A stretch of DNA of 37,257 nucleotides from contig DATHDP010000107.1 of the NCBI GenBank assembly GCA_035318985.1, forward strand, positions 1-37,257, written 5' to 3'. The notes under the pieces are model-generated. The model did no database searches. It was not told where the DNA came from and saw only the letters and a list, made by a program, of their open reading frames with translations. Source of the DNA: VBAS01 sp035318985 (GTDB taxonomy: Bacteria > Bacteroidota > Bacteroidia > Chitinophagales > Chitinophagaceae). This document shows positions 8,260 to 15,145 of the stretch, in pieces (positions within the stretch are counted from its first letter, which is position 1; the number at the start of each line of letters is the position of its first letter). Both the position numbers and the translations under genes were made by a program.

Positions 8260-9396
8260 CTAATGCAAGGTGCCGGGATTAAATGTTCGCCAGCTATGCC
8301 AGAATTCCTGTGAGGCCGGTAGAGCTTTTAATGAAAAAGTTGTATCAATACCTTTTCCATCTATTCTTAGTTTATAATTATTGAATAATAACGTATCGCC
8401 ATTTAAACTGAACGTTGCATTCTCAGACGGCCTTTCAAACGCAAAAAAGCTTTTTTCAGTTTTTGATAAAACGATCAGAACAGGGGTTGAGCCAATTTTA
8501 TCCTGTATTAATTTTTCTTTCTTCAATTGATTCCAATCGTATGCTTTGCTTTCTTTCCCCGTCTTGACGCCAATCACCCATGATTTGTCTTTCCATGACA
8601 GACTATCGGTTCCGGTTAATTTACTTTTGCTGGTTCCGCTTTCAAACTTAAATGTACTGTCATACGATTTTATAAAGTTTGTATCTGCCTGCATAATAAG
8701 TGAATTAGGATTTAATTGCAACCAATCAGCCAATGATGTTTGAGTACTATATACTTCTGGTAGCTGTTGCCCTTTTAATTTACCAGCTATTGCTTCACCG
8801 GTAACTTGTCGCCACCAGCTTTTTGTAGTGGCATCTTCCAACATAGCATTAAAATGATCCATACCTACTAATCTGAATTTTTCTTTTTTGCCATTCACGA
8901 TCGGTTCAAATACACGACCGGTCCTGCATACTGTACAATATGTTACCATTATAGGTTTGCCACCCACGGTATCTTGTATATGATGATGATAACCTAAAAA
9001 CCGGATCGGGTAAGCTTTGGCCTCTCCATTAATTGAAACACCAAGCACTAACCTGTTTGAATCAACCTTATTAGAAGCAGCACTTACAAGCAACAATTGT
9101 TTGGGTTGTTTGAACATGGCATCTGCGGCCATTACAAAATTTGTCATATATACAACAGCAACAACGATAGCAATTGGAAAAATCAATAGCCATTTTCTTT
9201 TCCATTGTGATCTGAACAAACCAATAAAGATCATTGCAGTAAATACGCCCCTGAATATCCAACGCCATTTATAAAGGAAGTAAGCAAGATCAATGCTATT
9301 CATTTGCTGACTGCCGGGCATCGGCATTATGAAATAAACATTTGCTATTTCAAATAATAGTAAGCCGATCAAGCCAAACCAAAAATATTTTTTCAT
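8260..9396 (-). CDS. DUF3179 domain membrane protein
   Basis: A 378-residue protein. The first 90 residues carry three hydrophobic segments (about 4-22, 47-62 and 69-89), and the rest is probably periplasmic. The core LVLGVSINGEAKAYPIRFLGYHH (117-139), followed by VTYCTVCRTGRVF (151-163) and FRLVGMDHFNAMLEDATTKSWW, is the DUF3179 pattern, including its CxxC pair at Cys154 and Cys157. The domain's function is unknown; a redox or metal role for the two cysteines is an inference. It lies between a terminator (9427-9446) that closes the haloperoxidase cluster and the trehalase gene 64 bp downstream, so it may start its own transcript. Confidence 0.85.
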   Translation of the reverse strand: MKKYFWFGLIGLLLFEIANVYFIMPMPGSQQMNSIDLAYFLYKWRWIFRGVFTAMIFIGLFRSQWKRKWLLIFPIAIVVAVVYMTNFVMAADAMFKQPKQLLLVSAASNKVDSNRLVLGVSINGEAKAYPIRFLGYHHHIQDTVGGKPIMVTYCTVCRTGRVFEPIVNGKKEKFRLVGMDHFNAMLEDATTKSWWRQVTGEAIAGKLKGQQLPEVYSTQTSLADWLQLNPNSLIMQADTNFIKSYDSTFKFESGTSKSKLTGTDSLSWKDKSWVIGVKTGKESKAYDWNQLKKEKLIQDKIGSTPVLIVLSKTEKSFFAFERPSENATFSLNGDTLLFNNYKLRIDGKGIDTTFSLKALPASQEFWHSWRTFNPGTLH

Positions 9397-9426
9397 ACAC
9401 TTAAAATTAGTCTTTGTAAAAATAAA

Positions 9427-9446
9427 CCCTTCGTAGAAACGAAGGG
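9427..9446 (-). terminator. intrinsic terminator after the second haloperoxidase-like gene
   Basis: A perfect 8-bp stem CCCTTCGT / ACGAAGGG with the loop AGAA. On the minus strand it is followed by a T-rich stretch (TTTATTTTTA). It lies 43 bp past the stop of the gene at 9490-11031. Confidence 0.8.
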
Positions 9447-9489
9447 CTCTATATGCTTATATTATGTCCTATACAAAATTTTGAAATGT

Positions 9490-11031
9490 TTATTCTGCGC
9501 CATCAGTTCTTGCTCTTGCTTTTGCATACTCCCCAACCTTATTACCAGATTCAAGTCCTTTTTCGCAGTCACTTCGATAGTGTATAGCTGCATACATACG
9601 TGACAACGACGCTTCTTTAGCCATATCTGTATATTTTGTGGCATTTGAAGGAATGATATGACCCAATATTGTTGCAGCAGCTGCACTGAATGTTGAGTGA
9701 CCTGAAGTATAAGATGGAAAGTTTGGTAAACCTGTTACAGTTTTTATCGTGTTATTCATTTGTGACGGACGTGGATTGAAATAAACATATTTTGCGTCCC
9801 AGCATACAATAGCTGCGTCCATCATTGCCATATTCAATAGCGCCATATTTCTTGCCCATCGTACTTCACTGAAATTCTGTTTTACAAAATCTTCAGCGGC
9901 AATTGCATTCCAATGACCGGGAGGTGTGGGTGTGCTAATCCCATCAGCCCAAAAATGGGCAATGGCTCTTTGCTCCGGTGTAATGCTGGTGCTGAAGTGA
10001 CGGATCTCTTCCAATTCATCTTTGAATTTTTGTGATGAAGTTGATGGCGGTGCTGGAGGACGAATCGTTGTTACCATTGTTATTGAATCAAACAACCATG
10101 TTTTTACTCTTCCAAATAACATTAGCATGCCTGGTCTTTTTGGATTTTCCTGACTGATCCATGGTATCTCGCCTCTTGCAATACAATCCTGTTCAAATAG
10201 AGACTGAATTGTAAGACTACCGCCAGCAGTACCTGCCCTATCACCTCTTGCTCTTGTAACAAATTTTTGTGCAACTGCTTTTCCTAGAGCTTCACCTGCA
10301 TCCAAGTCGCTACGAACATTGGCGCCTGCGATCAATCTTGCTTTTTTATGTTCTTCCACTTTTTGCTGAATAAAATCCTGGTCGCCGGGAAAAAGTAATT
10401 TCATCATTTCACCGACAACTCCTGCTACTGTTGCATCTTCAGAAGGGTAAGAAGGAAGATCAGTTTTCGGTATCAATGCATTTACAGTTACATCGGTAAC
10501 ATAAGGAGCGGGACGATTATATAATTTTTTATAATGCCATGCTGCCACCAATGCATCGTATTGCGCCGCTGCTACATAAGCATAAGCTCTCGATGCATAT
10601 GGAGGATTAGCAAATGGAAATTGCGGATAAGCTAATGGATTGTTTGCATTTGGTACAGGATAAGTTCCGTCTGGATTTTGATAAGGCGGTAAATTATGTT
10701 TTGCAACAAGTTGTCTTAAAATTTCATTCCAACGGAGAACGGCACCTGCACTCCAATACTTTACAATTGCTTCTTCATCTTTGGTAAGATTAGCCTGCCA
10801 TGTTTTGATCTCATTTATTTGCGCAATATAATCCGGAGTAGTAACTGCAATAGGTGCGGCCACCGGAAATTCAGTTGGACCGGTTAATAATATTGGCTTC
10901 CATATTCCGGCATTAATATCTGTTGACTTAGGTTGCAATGCAGGAAATTCAAGATTGTTTTCAACGATATCTTTCGAACAGGAATTTACCAGTACAGTAA
11001 ATAATATTATTGGTATAAATATTTTTTTCAT
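9490..11031 (-). CDS. vanadium-dependent haloperoxidase / PAP2-type lipoprotein (copy A)
   Basis: A 513-residue protein from the chosen start. That start gives a lipoprotein signal peptide with the lipobox LVNSC (Cys18), whereas a start 54 bp upstream would add an unlikely charged leader and overlap the preceding gene. The full vanadate/phosphate-binding set is near the C-terminus: K-x6-RP (KYVYFNPRP, Lys414 and Arg421), SGH (PSYTSGH, 443-445) and SRxxxxxH (SRMYAAIH, Arg478 and His484). The family covers vanadium chloro-, bromo- and iodo-peroxidases and PAP2 phosphatases, and sequence alone does not separate them. The N-terminal half repeats the layout in decayed form (KKLYNRPAP, LPSYPSEDATVAGVVGE) without the catalytic His, as expected for the two-bundle haloperoxidase fold. 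It lies 4 bp after the beta-barrel gene and is closed by a terminator. Confidence 0.88.
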   Translation of the reverse strand: MKKIFIPIILFTVLVNSCSKDIVENNLEFPALQPKSTDINAGIWKPILLTGPTEFPVAAPIAVTTPDYIAQINEIKTWQANLTKDEEAIVKYWSAGAVLRWNEILRQLVAKHNLPPYQNPDGTYPVPNANNPLAYPQFPFANPPYASRAYAYVAAAQYDALVAAWHYKKLYNRPAPYVTDVTVNALIPKTDLPSYPSEDATVAGVVGEMMKLLFPGDQDFIQQKVEEHKKARLIAGANVRSDLDAGEALGKAVAQKFVTRARGDRAGTAGGSLTIQSLFEQDCIARGEIPWISQENPKRPGMLMLFGRVKTWLFDSITMVTTIRPPAPPSTSSQKFKDELEEIRHFSTSITPEQRAIAHFWADGISTPTPPGHWNAIAAEDFVKQNFSEVRWARNMALLNMAMMDAAIVCWDAKYVYFNPRPSQMNNTIKTVTGLPNFPSYTSGHSTFSAAAATILGHIIPSNATKYTDMAKEASLSRMYAAIHYRSDCEKGLESGNKVGEYAKARARTDGAE

Positions 11032-11035
11032 ATTA

Positions 11036-11974
11036 TTATTTTTTTGAATCGTCAGCATCGGTTTTCTTTTTCTTAGTGAAATCAATTACATAAAATATTC
11101 CGGCGTTGTACCCGGTTGCCTGTCCAACATTTCTTCCTGAAATTGTTGTCATCACATTTCCTGTTATAGAAAGCTGCGGATGAAATGGCATATCATATTT
11201 AAAATTGAACCCGATCCTGGATATATCCATTTCATTACTGGGAAAAGGCATGTTGTTTCTTGTAATATCAAAACCGCCCAGAGTGTTCCAATGGTCAAAT
11301 ACTGCTTCTGCAATTAATCCTTTATCACGGTAGCCAGCTCGTATATTAAATGATGCCACATCGGGCATATCTACTTCATTGGTATAATGCATTTCGGTGG
11401 TATAATATGAATTTCGATCAAGTGTAACATTGCTTCTTACTACATAGGTACCGGATACGGTGCCAAACCATGAACCACGTTGATAATCTACCATGCCACG
11501 AAGCGAAAGATTCTTGCTTTCAAGACCGATTGACATTGGTAAAAAATCTGCAGTGTAGTCTGATATAGGAAAAGAATAACCTCCAATAGCGATTAGTGAT
11601 AAACGTCCCGAAGCTATTTTTTTACTGTATGCTTTCCATTTTACCCATAACGAAAGATCCTGTACTCCTTCCTGTCCGTTTAATTGCCCGGCAGAAGCTT
11701 TTGTTTTTACATAAGGCAAACCAAATAATACATTTAGCTTATTGGTGATACCATAATTTCCCATTACACTATACATTTGAGTTGAAAGAGTTCCGAGATT
11801 TAAATTTTCTCTTTTTAATGTCCCTTCCCAATAATTTTTCCAACTGCTGTATCCGAACATGGGCCCAATACAAAACGCATTTTTTTCCATCATGATGCCA
11901 TCAATGTCTGTTTGTGACAAACATGCCAAAGAAGTAAAGGCAATAAGTATAGGTATTAAAAATATTTTTTTCAT
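11036..11974 (-). CDS. outer-membrane beta-barrel protein (MetA-pathway/transporter-like)
   Basis: A protein of 312 residues from the chosen start (MKKIFLIP...), giving a normal 21-residue signal peptide ending ACLSQ. An in-frame ATG at 11992 would add six residues, but its upstream sequence is T-rich whereas the chosen one has the A-rich leader usual here. The mature part alternates amphipathic strands (MYSVMGNYGITNKLNVLFGLPYV, LSLWVKWKAYSKK, GRLSLIAIGGYSFPIS, FNIRAGYRDKGLIAEAVFD) and ends near a barrel-closing strand (YNAGIFYVIDF) with a lysine-rich tail. It resembles the uncharacterised outer-membrane proteins labelled phenol MetA-like or transporter. The substrate is unknown. It is translationally close to haloperoxidase-like copy A (4-bp gap). 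Confidence 0.75.
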   Translation of the reverse strand: MKKIFLIPILIAFTSLACLSQTDIDGIMMEKNAFCIGPMFGYSSWKNYWEGTLKRENLNLGTLSTQMYSVMGNYGITNKLNVLFGLPYVKTKASAGQLNGQEGVQDLSLWVKWKAYSKKIASGRLSLIAIGGYSFPISDYTADFLPMSIGLESKNLSLRGMVDYQRGSWFGTVSGTYVVRSNVTLDRNSYYTTEMHYTNEVDMPDVASFNIRAGYRDKGLIAEAVFDHWNTLGGFDITRNNMPFPSNEMDISRIGFNFKYDMPFHPQLSITGNVMTTISGRNVGQATGYNAGIFYVIDFTKKKKTDADDSKK

Positions 11975-12012
11975 TGTTAAAAGTTTTTTCATAAAAACAG
12001 AATCCGATCGCT

Positions 12013-12054
12013 AAAAAAAGGAGAAAAGAGTGAAAAATATCTCTTCCCTCCTTT
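12013..12054 (-). terminator. intrinsic terminator between the two beta-barrel genes
   Basis: On the minus strand AAAGGAG (12054-12048) pairs with CTCCTTT (12023-12017). An inner 5-bp stem CTCTT/AAGAG follows after a 2x2 internal loop, and a run of seven T (12019-12013) comes next. It would end or attenuate the transcript from the GH65 side before the second barrel/haloperoxidase pair. Confidence 0.65.
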
Positions 12055-12086
12055 AAGGTTTAAGGTTAACGGTCTCAGATCAGTAT

Positions 12087-13154
12087 TTATAAATGAATAG
12101 TAATTCCCAAATTGATCAGGTAATCTGCAAAAGCGGCATCGCCTTGTTTGTGTGTACCGGTATCAACAGATTGACGTTTATCTGCATTGCTTTGTGTACG
12201 GTTTCTTACTAATGCAACAGGAACAAACAAGTTGATGCTTGTTCTTTTTGCCATATAAGTAACTCCTGGCTCTGCAGAAATGATATACCCTGGTCTTCTG
12301 AATCCGCGATCGTCACCGATAAGGTCACTTGAAGGAAGTCCTTCTATACGGATGCCACCGGAGAAACTTAATTTTTGAGCCATATAAGTAAGGCCAGCAC
12401 GGGTCATGAACAGATCGGGAACACTCATTACATCGGTATTATATTTTTTTGCTGAAGCTGAAGCTGTACCGCCCCTGGTTGTAGAAGTGCCGTTTACTTC
12501 ACGTGGATTTGACAGGTAGAAAAAACTACCATATGCACCTAACTTATGGCTGAAATTATAAAAACCGTTTAACTCAAGTGTTATACCAGTGCCACCATCT
12601 CCGGGTTGTATTGATTGGTCTACAGGGCCGAGAACACTTGAATCAGCCTTCTTATAAAAATAATCCATGTAATTATAACTACCAGTTGGCAATTTTAATC
12701 CAAGACCCACTTGAAGATTTCCTTTGTGTGAAGTCTTTGGATCAAACATCCAGCGATAAGCAGCAAAACGGATATCGCCAATACCAAAAGAATTCGTAGA
12801 GTGTCTTGTTTTTCCGTCGTGTTCATATAAGGAAGAACGGGTAAAAGCCAGTACTGGCACTGTCAAACCCATTGACCAGCGACCATTAATAACACGGGTA
12901 ATAGTGAAATCTGTTTCATAAGAATGATTAATAACATTGCTGCCTTCTTCTTCTCTTTGTTTCTGTTCTTCTTTACCTACGAAATGTTTGTATGATTTGA
13001 AGTAGCGGTTATTTATGTCAAGGTACCAACTTCCACCTTCCGAAGGCCTGTTGCATATACCTCCAATACCTTTGATAGCCACACAACCTTGTGCGTTTGT
13101 TTGCTGATAAGTTGCGGCAACTAAAATTGCGATGATTAAATAAATGCGTTTCAT
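12087..13154 (-). CDS. outer-membrane beta-barrel protein (second, larger)
   Basis: A 355-residue protein with a signal peptide ending TNAQ (about residue 21), followed by a Cys-containing N-terminus (GCVAIKGIGGICNRP). The body consists of alternating strands (SWYLDINNRYFKSYKHF, RWSMGLTVPVLAF, SFGIGDIRFAAYRWMF, GNLQVGLGLKLPTG, YNFSHKLGAYGSFFYL) and ends in a barrel-closing strand, LINLGITIHL, with hydrophobic residues on alternate positions. It resembles the outer-membrane proteins commonly annotated as transporter or phenol-degradation MetA-like. The ligand is unknown. It lies 29 bp downstream of haloperoxidase-like copy B on the same strand and ahead of a terminator (12013-12054), mirroring the barrel/haloperoxidase pair further on. 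Confidence 0.8.
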   Translation of the reverse strand: MKRIYLIIAILVAATYQQTNAQGCVAIKGIGGICNRPSEGGSWYLDINNRYFKSYKHFVGKEEQKQREEEGSNVINHSYETDFTITRVINGRWSMGLTVPVLAFTRSSLYEHDGKTRHSTNSFGIGDIRFAAYRWMFDPKTSHKGNLQVGLGLKLPTGSYNYMDYFYKKADSSVLGPVDQSIQPGDGGTGITLELNGFYNFSHKLGAYGSFFYLSNPREVNGTSTTRGGTASASAKKYNTDVMSVPDLFMTRAGLTYMAQKLSFSGGIRIEGLPSSDLIGDDRGFRRPGYIISAEPGVTYMAKRTSINLFVPVALVRNRTQSNADKRQSVDTGTHKQGDAAFADYLINLGITIHL

Positions 13155-13183
13155 AATAATAAGCAGTTTTCGTTTTAATAAAT

Positions 13184-14515
13184 TTATTTTTTAAGTTTTA
13201 AACGGGATACGACATATTCTCCCAGTCTTCTTCCTGCAGCCAGGCCATTTTCATTATCAAAACGATAATGAATACCTCCATACAACCTTGACATGGCAGC
13301 TTCCTGAGATGCCGCACGGAAAGATCTTATTTCACGGTTTTTGATGCCGAACTCAAGTAATGAGGTATCGGTAAATGATAAATTATCACCAAACCAATGT
13401 GTCATTACTTCGGCAGCAGCGGCGCTATTAGTAGCATGACCACTTGTATAAGATGGGAAAGGCGGTGTTTGAATATAAGGATGCCAGTTCTCATCTATTT
13501 TATTTATTTCTGTTTCAGGGCGAACATAATTGCTTCTGAATTTTTCATCCCAGCAACTAATGAATGCGTCGAATAAAGCAATGGCGGTTTCTGCATAAGC
13601 GGCTACCGTTGTTTTAAAATCAGCATTTGCAGCTTTTGCACCAATGCCAACTATGTTCATCCAATGACCGGGAGGAGAAAATTTCTTAGTAACAAAATTT
13701 ACGTGACCAACAACATTTAACTTAAATGGATTATCATCCCAGAAGTCCGCAATATGTTTTTGTTCGTCCGTAAGATTTTCACCAATTGTTTTTACTTCCA
13801 TCATTGCCTTACAGTAGTCGCTATTTTTGTTTACAGGATCACAAACGGGAGGTGGTGCTGGTCTGAACTGTGAAGCTGAATCCATAACCATAGTTCTTAT
13901 TTCATTCCAATGTGGTTCCACTGCTGTTCCATACATTGGCGGTGTTGGTATCCAACGGCCAGTAACATTATATAACACTGTATATCTTTCTGCTGTTCTT
14001 GTCTGGGCATAATTATCTTTTTTGCTCCAGCGAAGAATGGCAGCAACAATGCTATCGGAAAATTCCATTGTGTTTTTTAAAACATCTGGTGACATATGAA
14101 TGCTATCAGCCATTTTTTTAAGACCATCATAATAACCCATCATGCTTCCTTCGGGAAAAGTAACAGCATTCCCTACTTTAGTAAAAGCAAATAAGGAAGC
14201 TAATGTGAAATCGATGTTTTTTCCAGCCGCTGGTTTTGGCATGGCTGGCATATGTTTTATCTGCCCGGCAAGTGATATATAATTATCATCTCCCGCAGCG
14301 ATGCATTCAAACGCAGCAATGCTAGCATACACATAATTGCGTGTAGCGATCATTGGAGGAAAATTATTTTCCAACACTACATCATTCAGCTTCTTTACAG
14401 TTTTGCAATAAAGAACCTGGTTATCAAAAAATTTCAGATCAGCTTGCGAACCTTTTTCTGTGCAGCTTACTGCTGCCAGTAATAATACGGGTACTAAAAA
14501 CCTTAATGATTTCAT
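13184..14515 (-). CDS. vanadium-dependent haloperoxidase / PAP2-type lipoprotein (copy B)
   Basis: A 443-residue protein with a lipobox LAAVSC (Cys18), so probably anchored to a membrane on the periplasmic side. The complete active-site signature is present: K-x6-RP (KFRSNYVRP, Lys325 and Arg332), SGH (PSYTSGH, 358-360) and SRxxxxxH (SRLYGGIH, Arg410 and His416). Shared marks with copy A beyond the motif are the PPGHWxxI stretch, the CWDxK helix and the RPxPPP linker. The N-terminal half is alpha-helical and lacks catalytic residues. It would oxidise halides with peroxide if vanadate is bound, or hydrolyse phosphoesters if it is a phosphatase; sequence does not decide. Neighbours are the 181-residue unknown gene upstream (61 bp) and a beta-barrel downstream (29 bp). 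Confidence 0.88.
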   Translation of the reverse strand: MKSLRFLVPVLLLAAVSCTEKGSQADLKFFDNQVLYCKTVKKLNDVVLENNFPPMIATRNYVYASIAAFECIAAGDDNYISLAGQIKHMPAMPKPAAGKNIDFTLASLFAFTKVGNAVTFPEGSMMGYYDGLKKMADSIHMSPDVLKNTMEFSDSIVAAILRWSKKDNYAQTRTAERYTVLYNVTGRWIPTPPMYGTAVEPHWNEIRTMVMDSASQFRPAPPPVCDPVNKNSDYCKAMMEVKTIGENLTDEQKHIADFWDDNPFKLNVVGHVNFVTKKFSPPGHWMNIVGIGAKAANADFKTTVAAYAETAIALFDAFISCWDEKFRSNYVRPETEINKIDENWHPYIQTPPFPSYTSGHATNSAAAAEVMTHWFGDNLSFTDTSLLEFGIKNREIRSFRAASQEAAMSRLYGGIHYRFDNENGLAAGRRLGEYVVSRLKLKK

Positions 14516-14576
14516 TTTAAATTTAAATAAGTAAGAAAAATTTTTCTATGGGTAACCCTGATTCAGATAAAATCAA

Positions 14577-15122
14577 TCAGGCTTCAGGAGGTTGTGCATC
14601 TGTGAGTGGGATAAACAGATCTTTTGCATCTGCATTTCTACTAACAAAGGATAAGGAGCTAATGGAATAATTATTTATATCAAATGCAGTTTCATTTACG
14701 CGGAATTCAGTTGTAAGCAATTTTATCAATCCACTTTTTTGTTGTGAACCTTCTTTGTTTCCCGGAATATCATTCACCGCTTTTGTAAATTCATTCTTTA
14801 CTTTAACAAGACTTGTCTTTTCTTTATTGGGAAGACAAAGGAGGTATAAAGTATTTGCGCTTACTTTTCTTTTTACATACTGGTAATGTTCGCCATTGAA
14901 ATCCGTTTCGCCATAAACATCTTCATAATCCTTATCGGAATAATATGGCATGTTAAGCGGAATGCGGATCTCCACTAATTGTTCATTGCTGTATTTGCCG
15001 GCAGAGATCTTTTGTTCGAGATTGGCAGTTGCATTTTTTTCTATTGCTGAAAATAACCATCTATAACCAGCAAGGTTAAATACCATGAGGGAGAGTAGCA
15101 GTATGGCAGCAATTTTTTTCAA
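14577..15122 (-). CDS. conserved-looking small secreted/membrane-anchored protein, function unknown
   Basis: A 181-residue protein. One N-terminal hydrophobic segment (about 3-22; AAILLLSLMVFNLAGYRWLF) should anchor it to the inner membrane or export it. The remainder is soluble: VEIRIPLNMPYYSDKDYEDVYGE, then DFNGEHYQYVKRKV, then LYLLCLPNKEKT, and a C-terminus PLTDAQPPEA. I recall similar uncharacterised Bacteroidota proteins but can name no domain or function. It is placed 23 bp after the GH65 stop and 61 bp before haloperoxidase-like copy B, so it bridges the carbohydrate and haloperoxidase parts of the presumed transcript. Confidence 0.75.
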   Translation of the reverse strand: MKKIAAILLLSLMVFNLAGYRWLFSAIEKNATANLEQKISAGKYSNEQLVEIRIPLNMPYYSDKDYEDVYGETDFNGEHYQYVKRKVSANTLYLLCLPNKEKTSLVKVKNEFTKAVNDIPGNKEGSQQKSGLIKLLTTEFRVNETAFDINNYSISSLSFVSRNADAKDLFIPLTDAQPPEA

Positions 15123-15145
15123 GCTATTAAAGATACGAATCCTCT

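Noticed and set aside
11032..11085. 18-residue N-terminal extension of haloperoxidase-like copy A
   Set aside because: It overlaps the preceding barrel gene and destroys the lipoprotein signal; the 4-bp spaced ATG at 11031 is better.
14537..14550. 14-bp perfect palindrome AGAAAAATTTTTCT upstream of haloperoxidase-like copy B
   Set aside because: It is pure A/T-rich dyad of a kind expected by chance in this base composition, with no second copy or regulator to tie it to.
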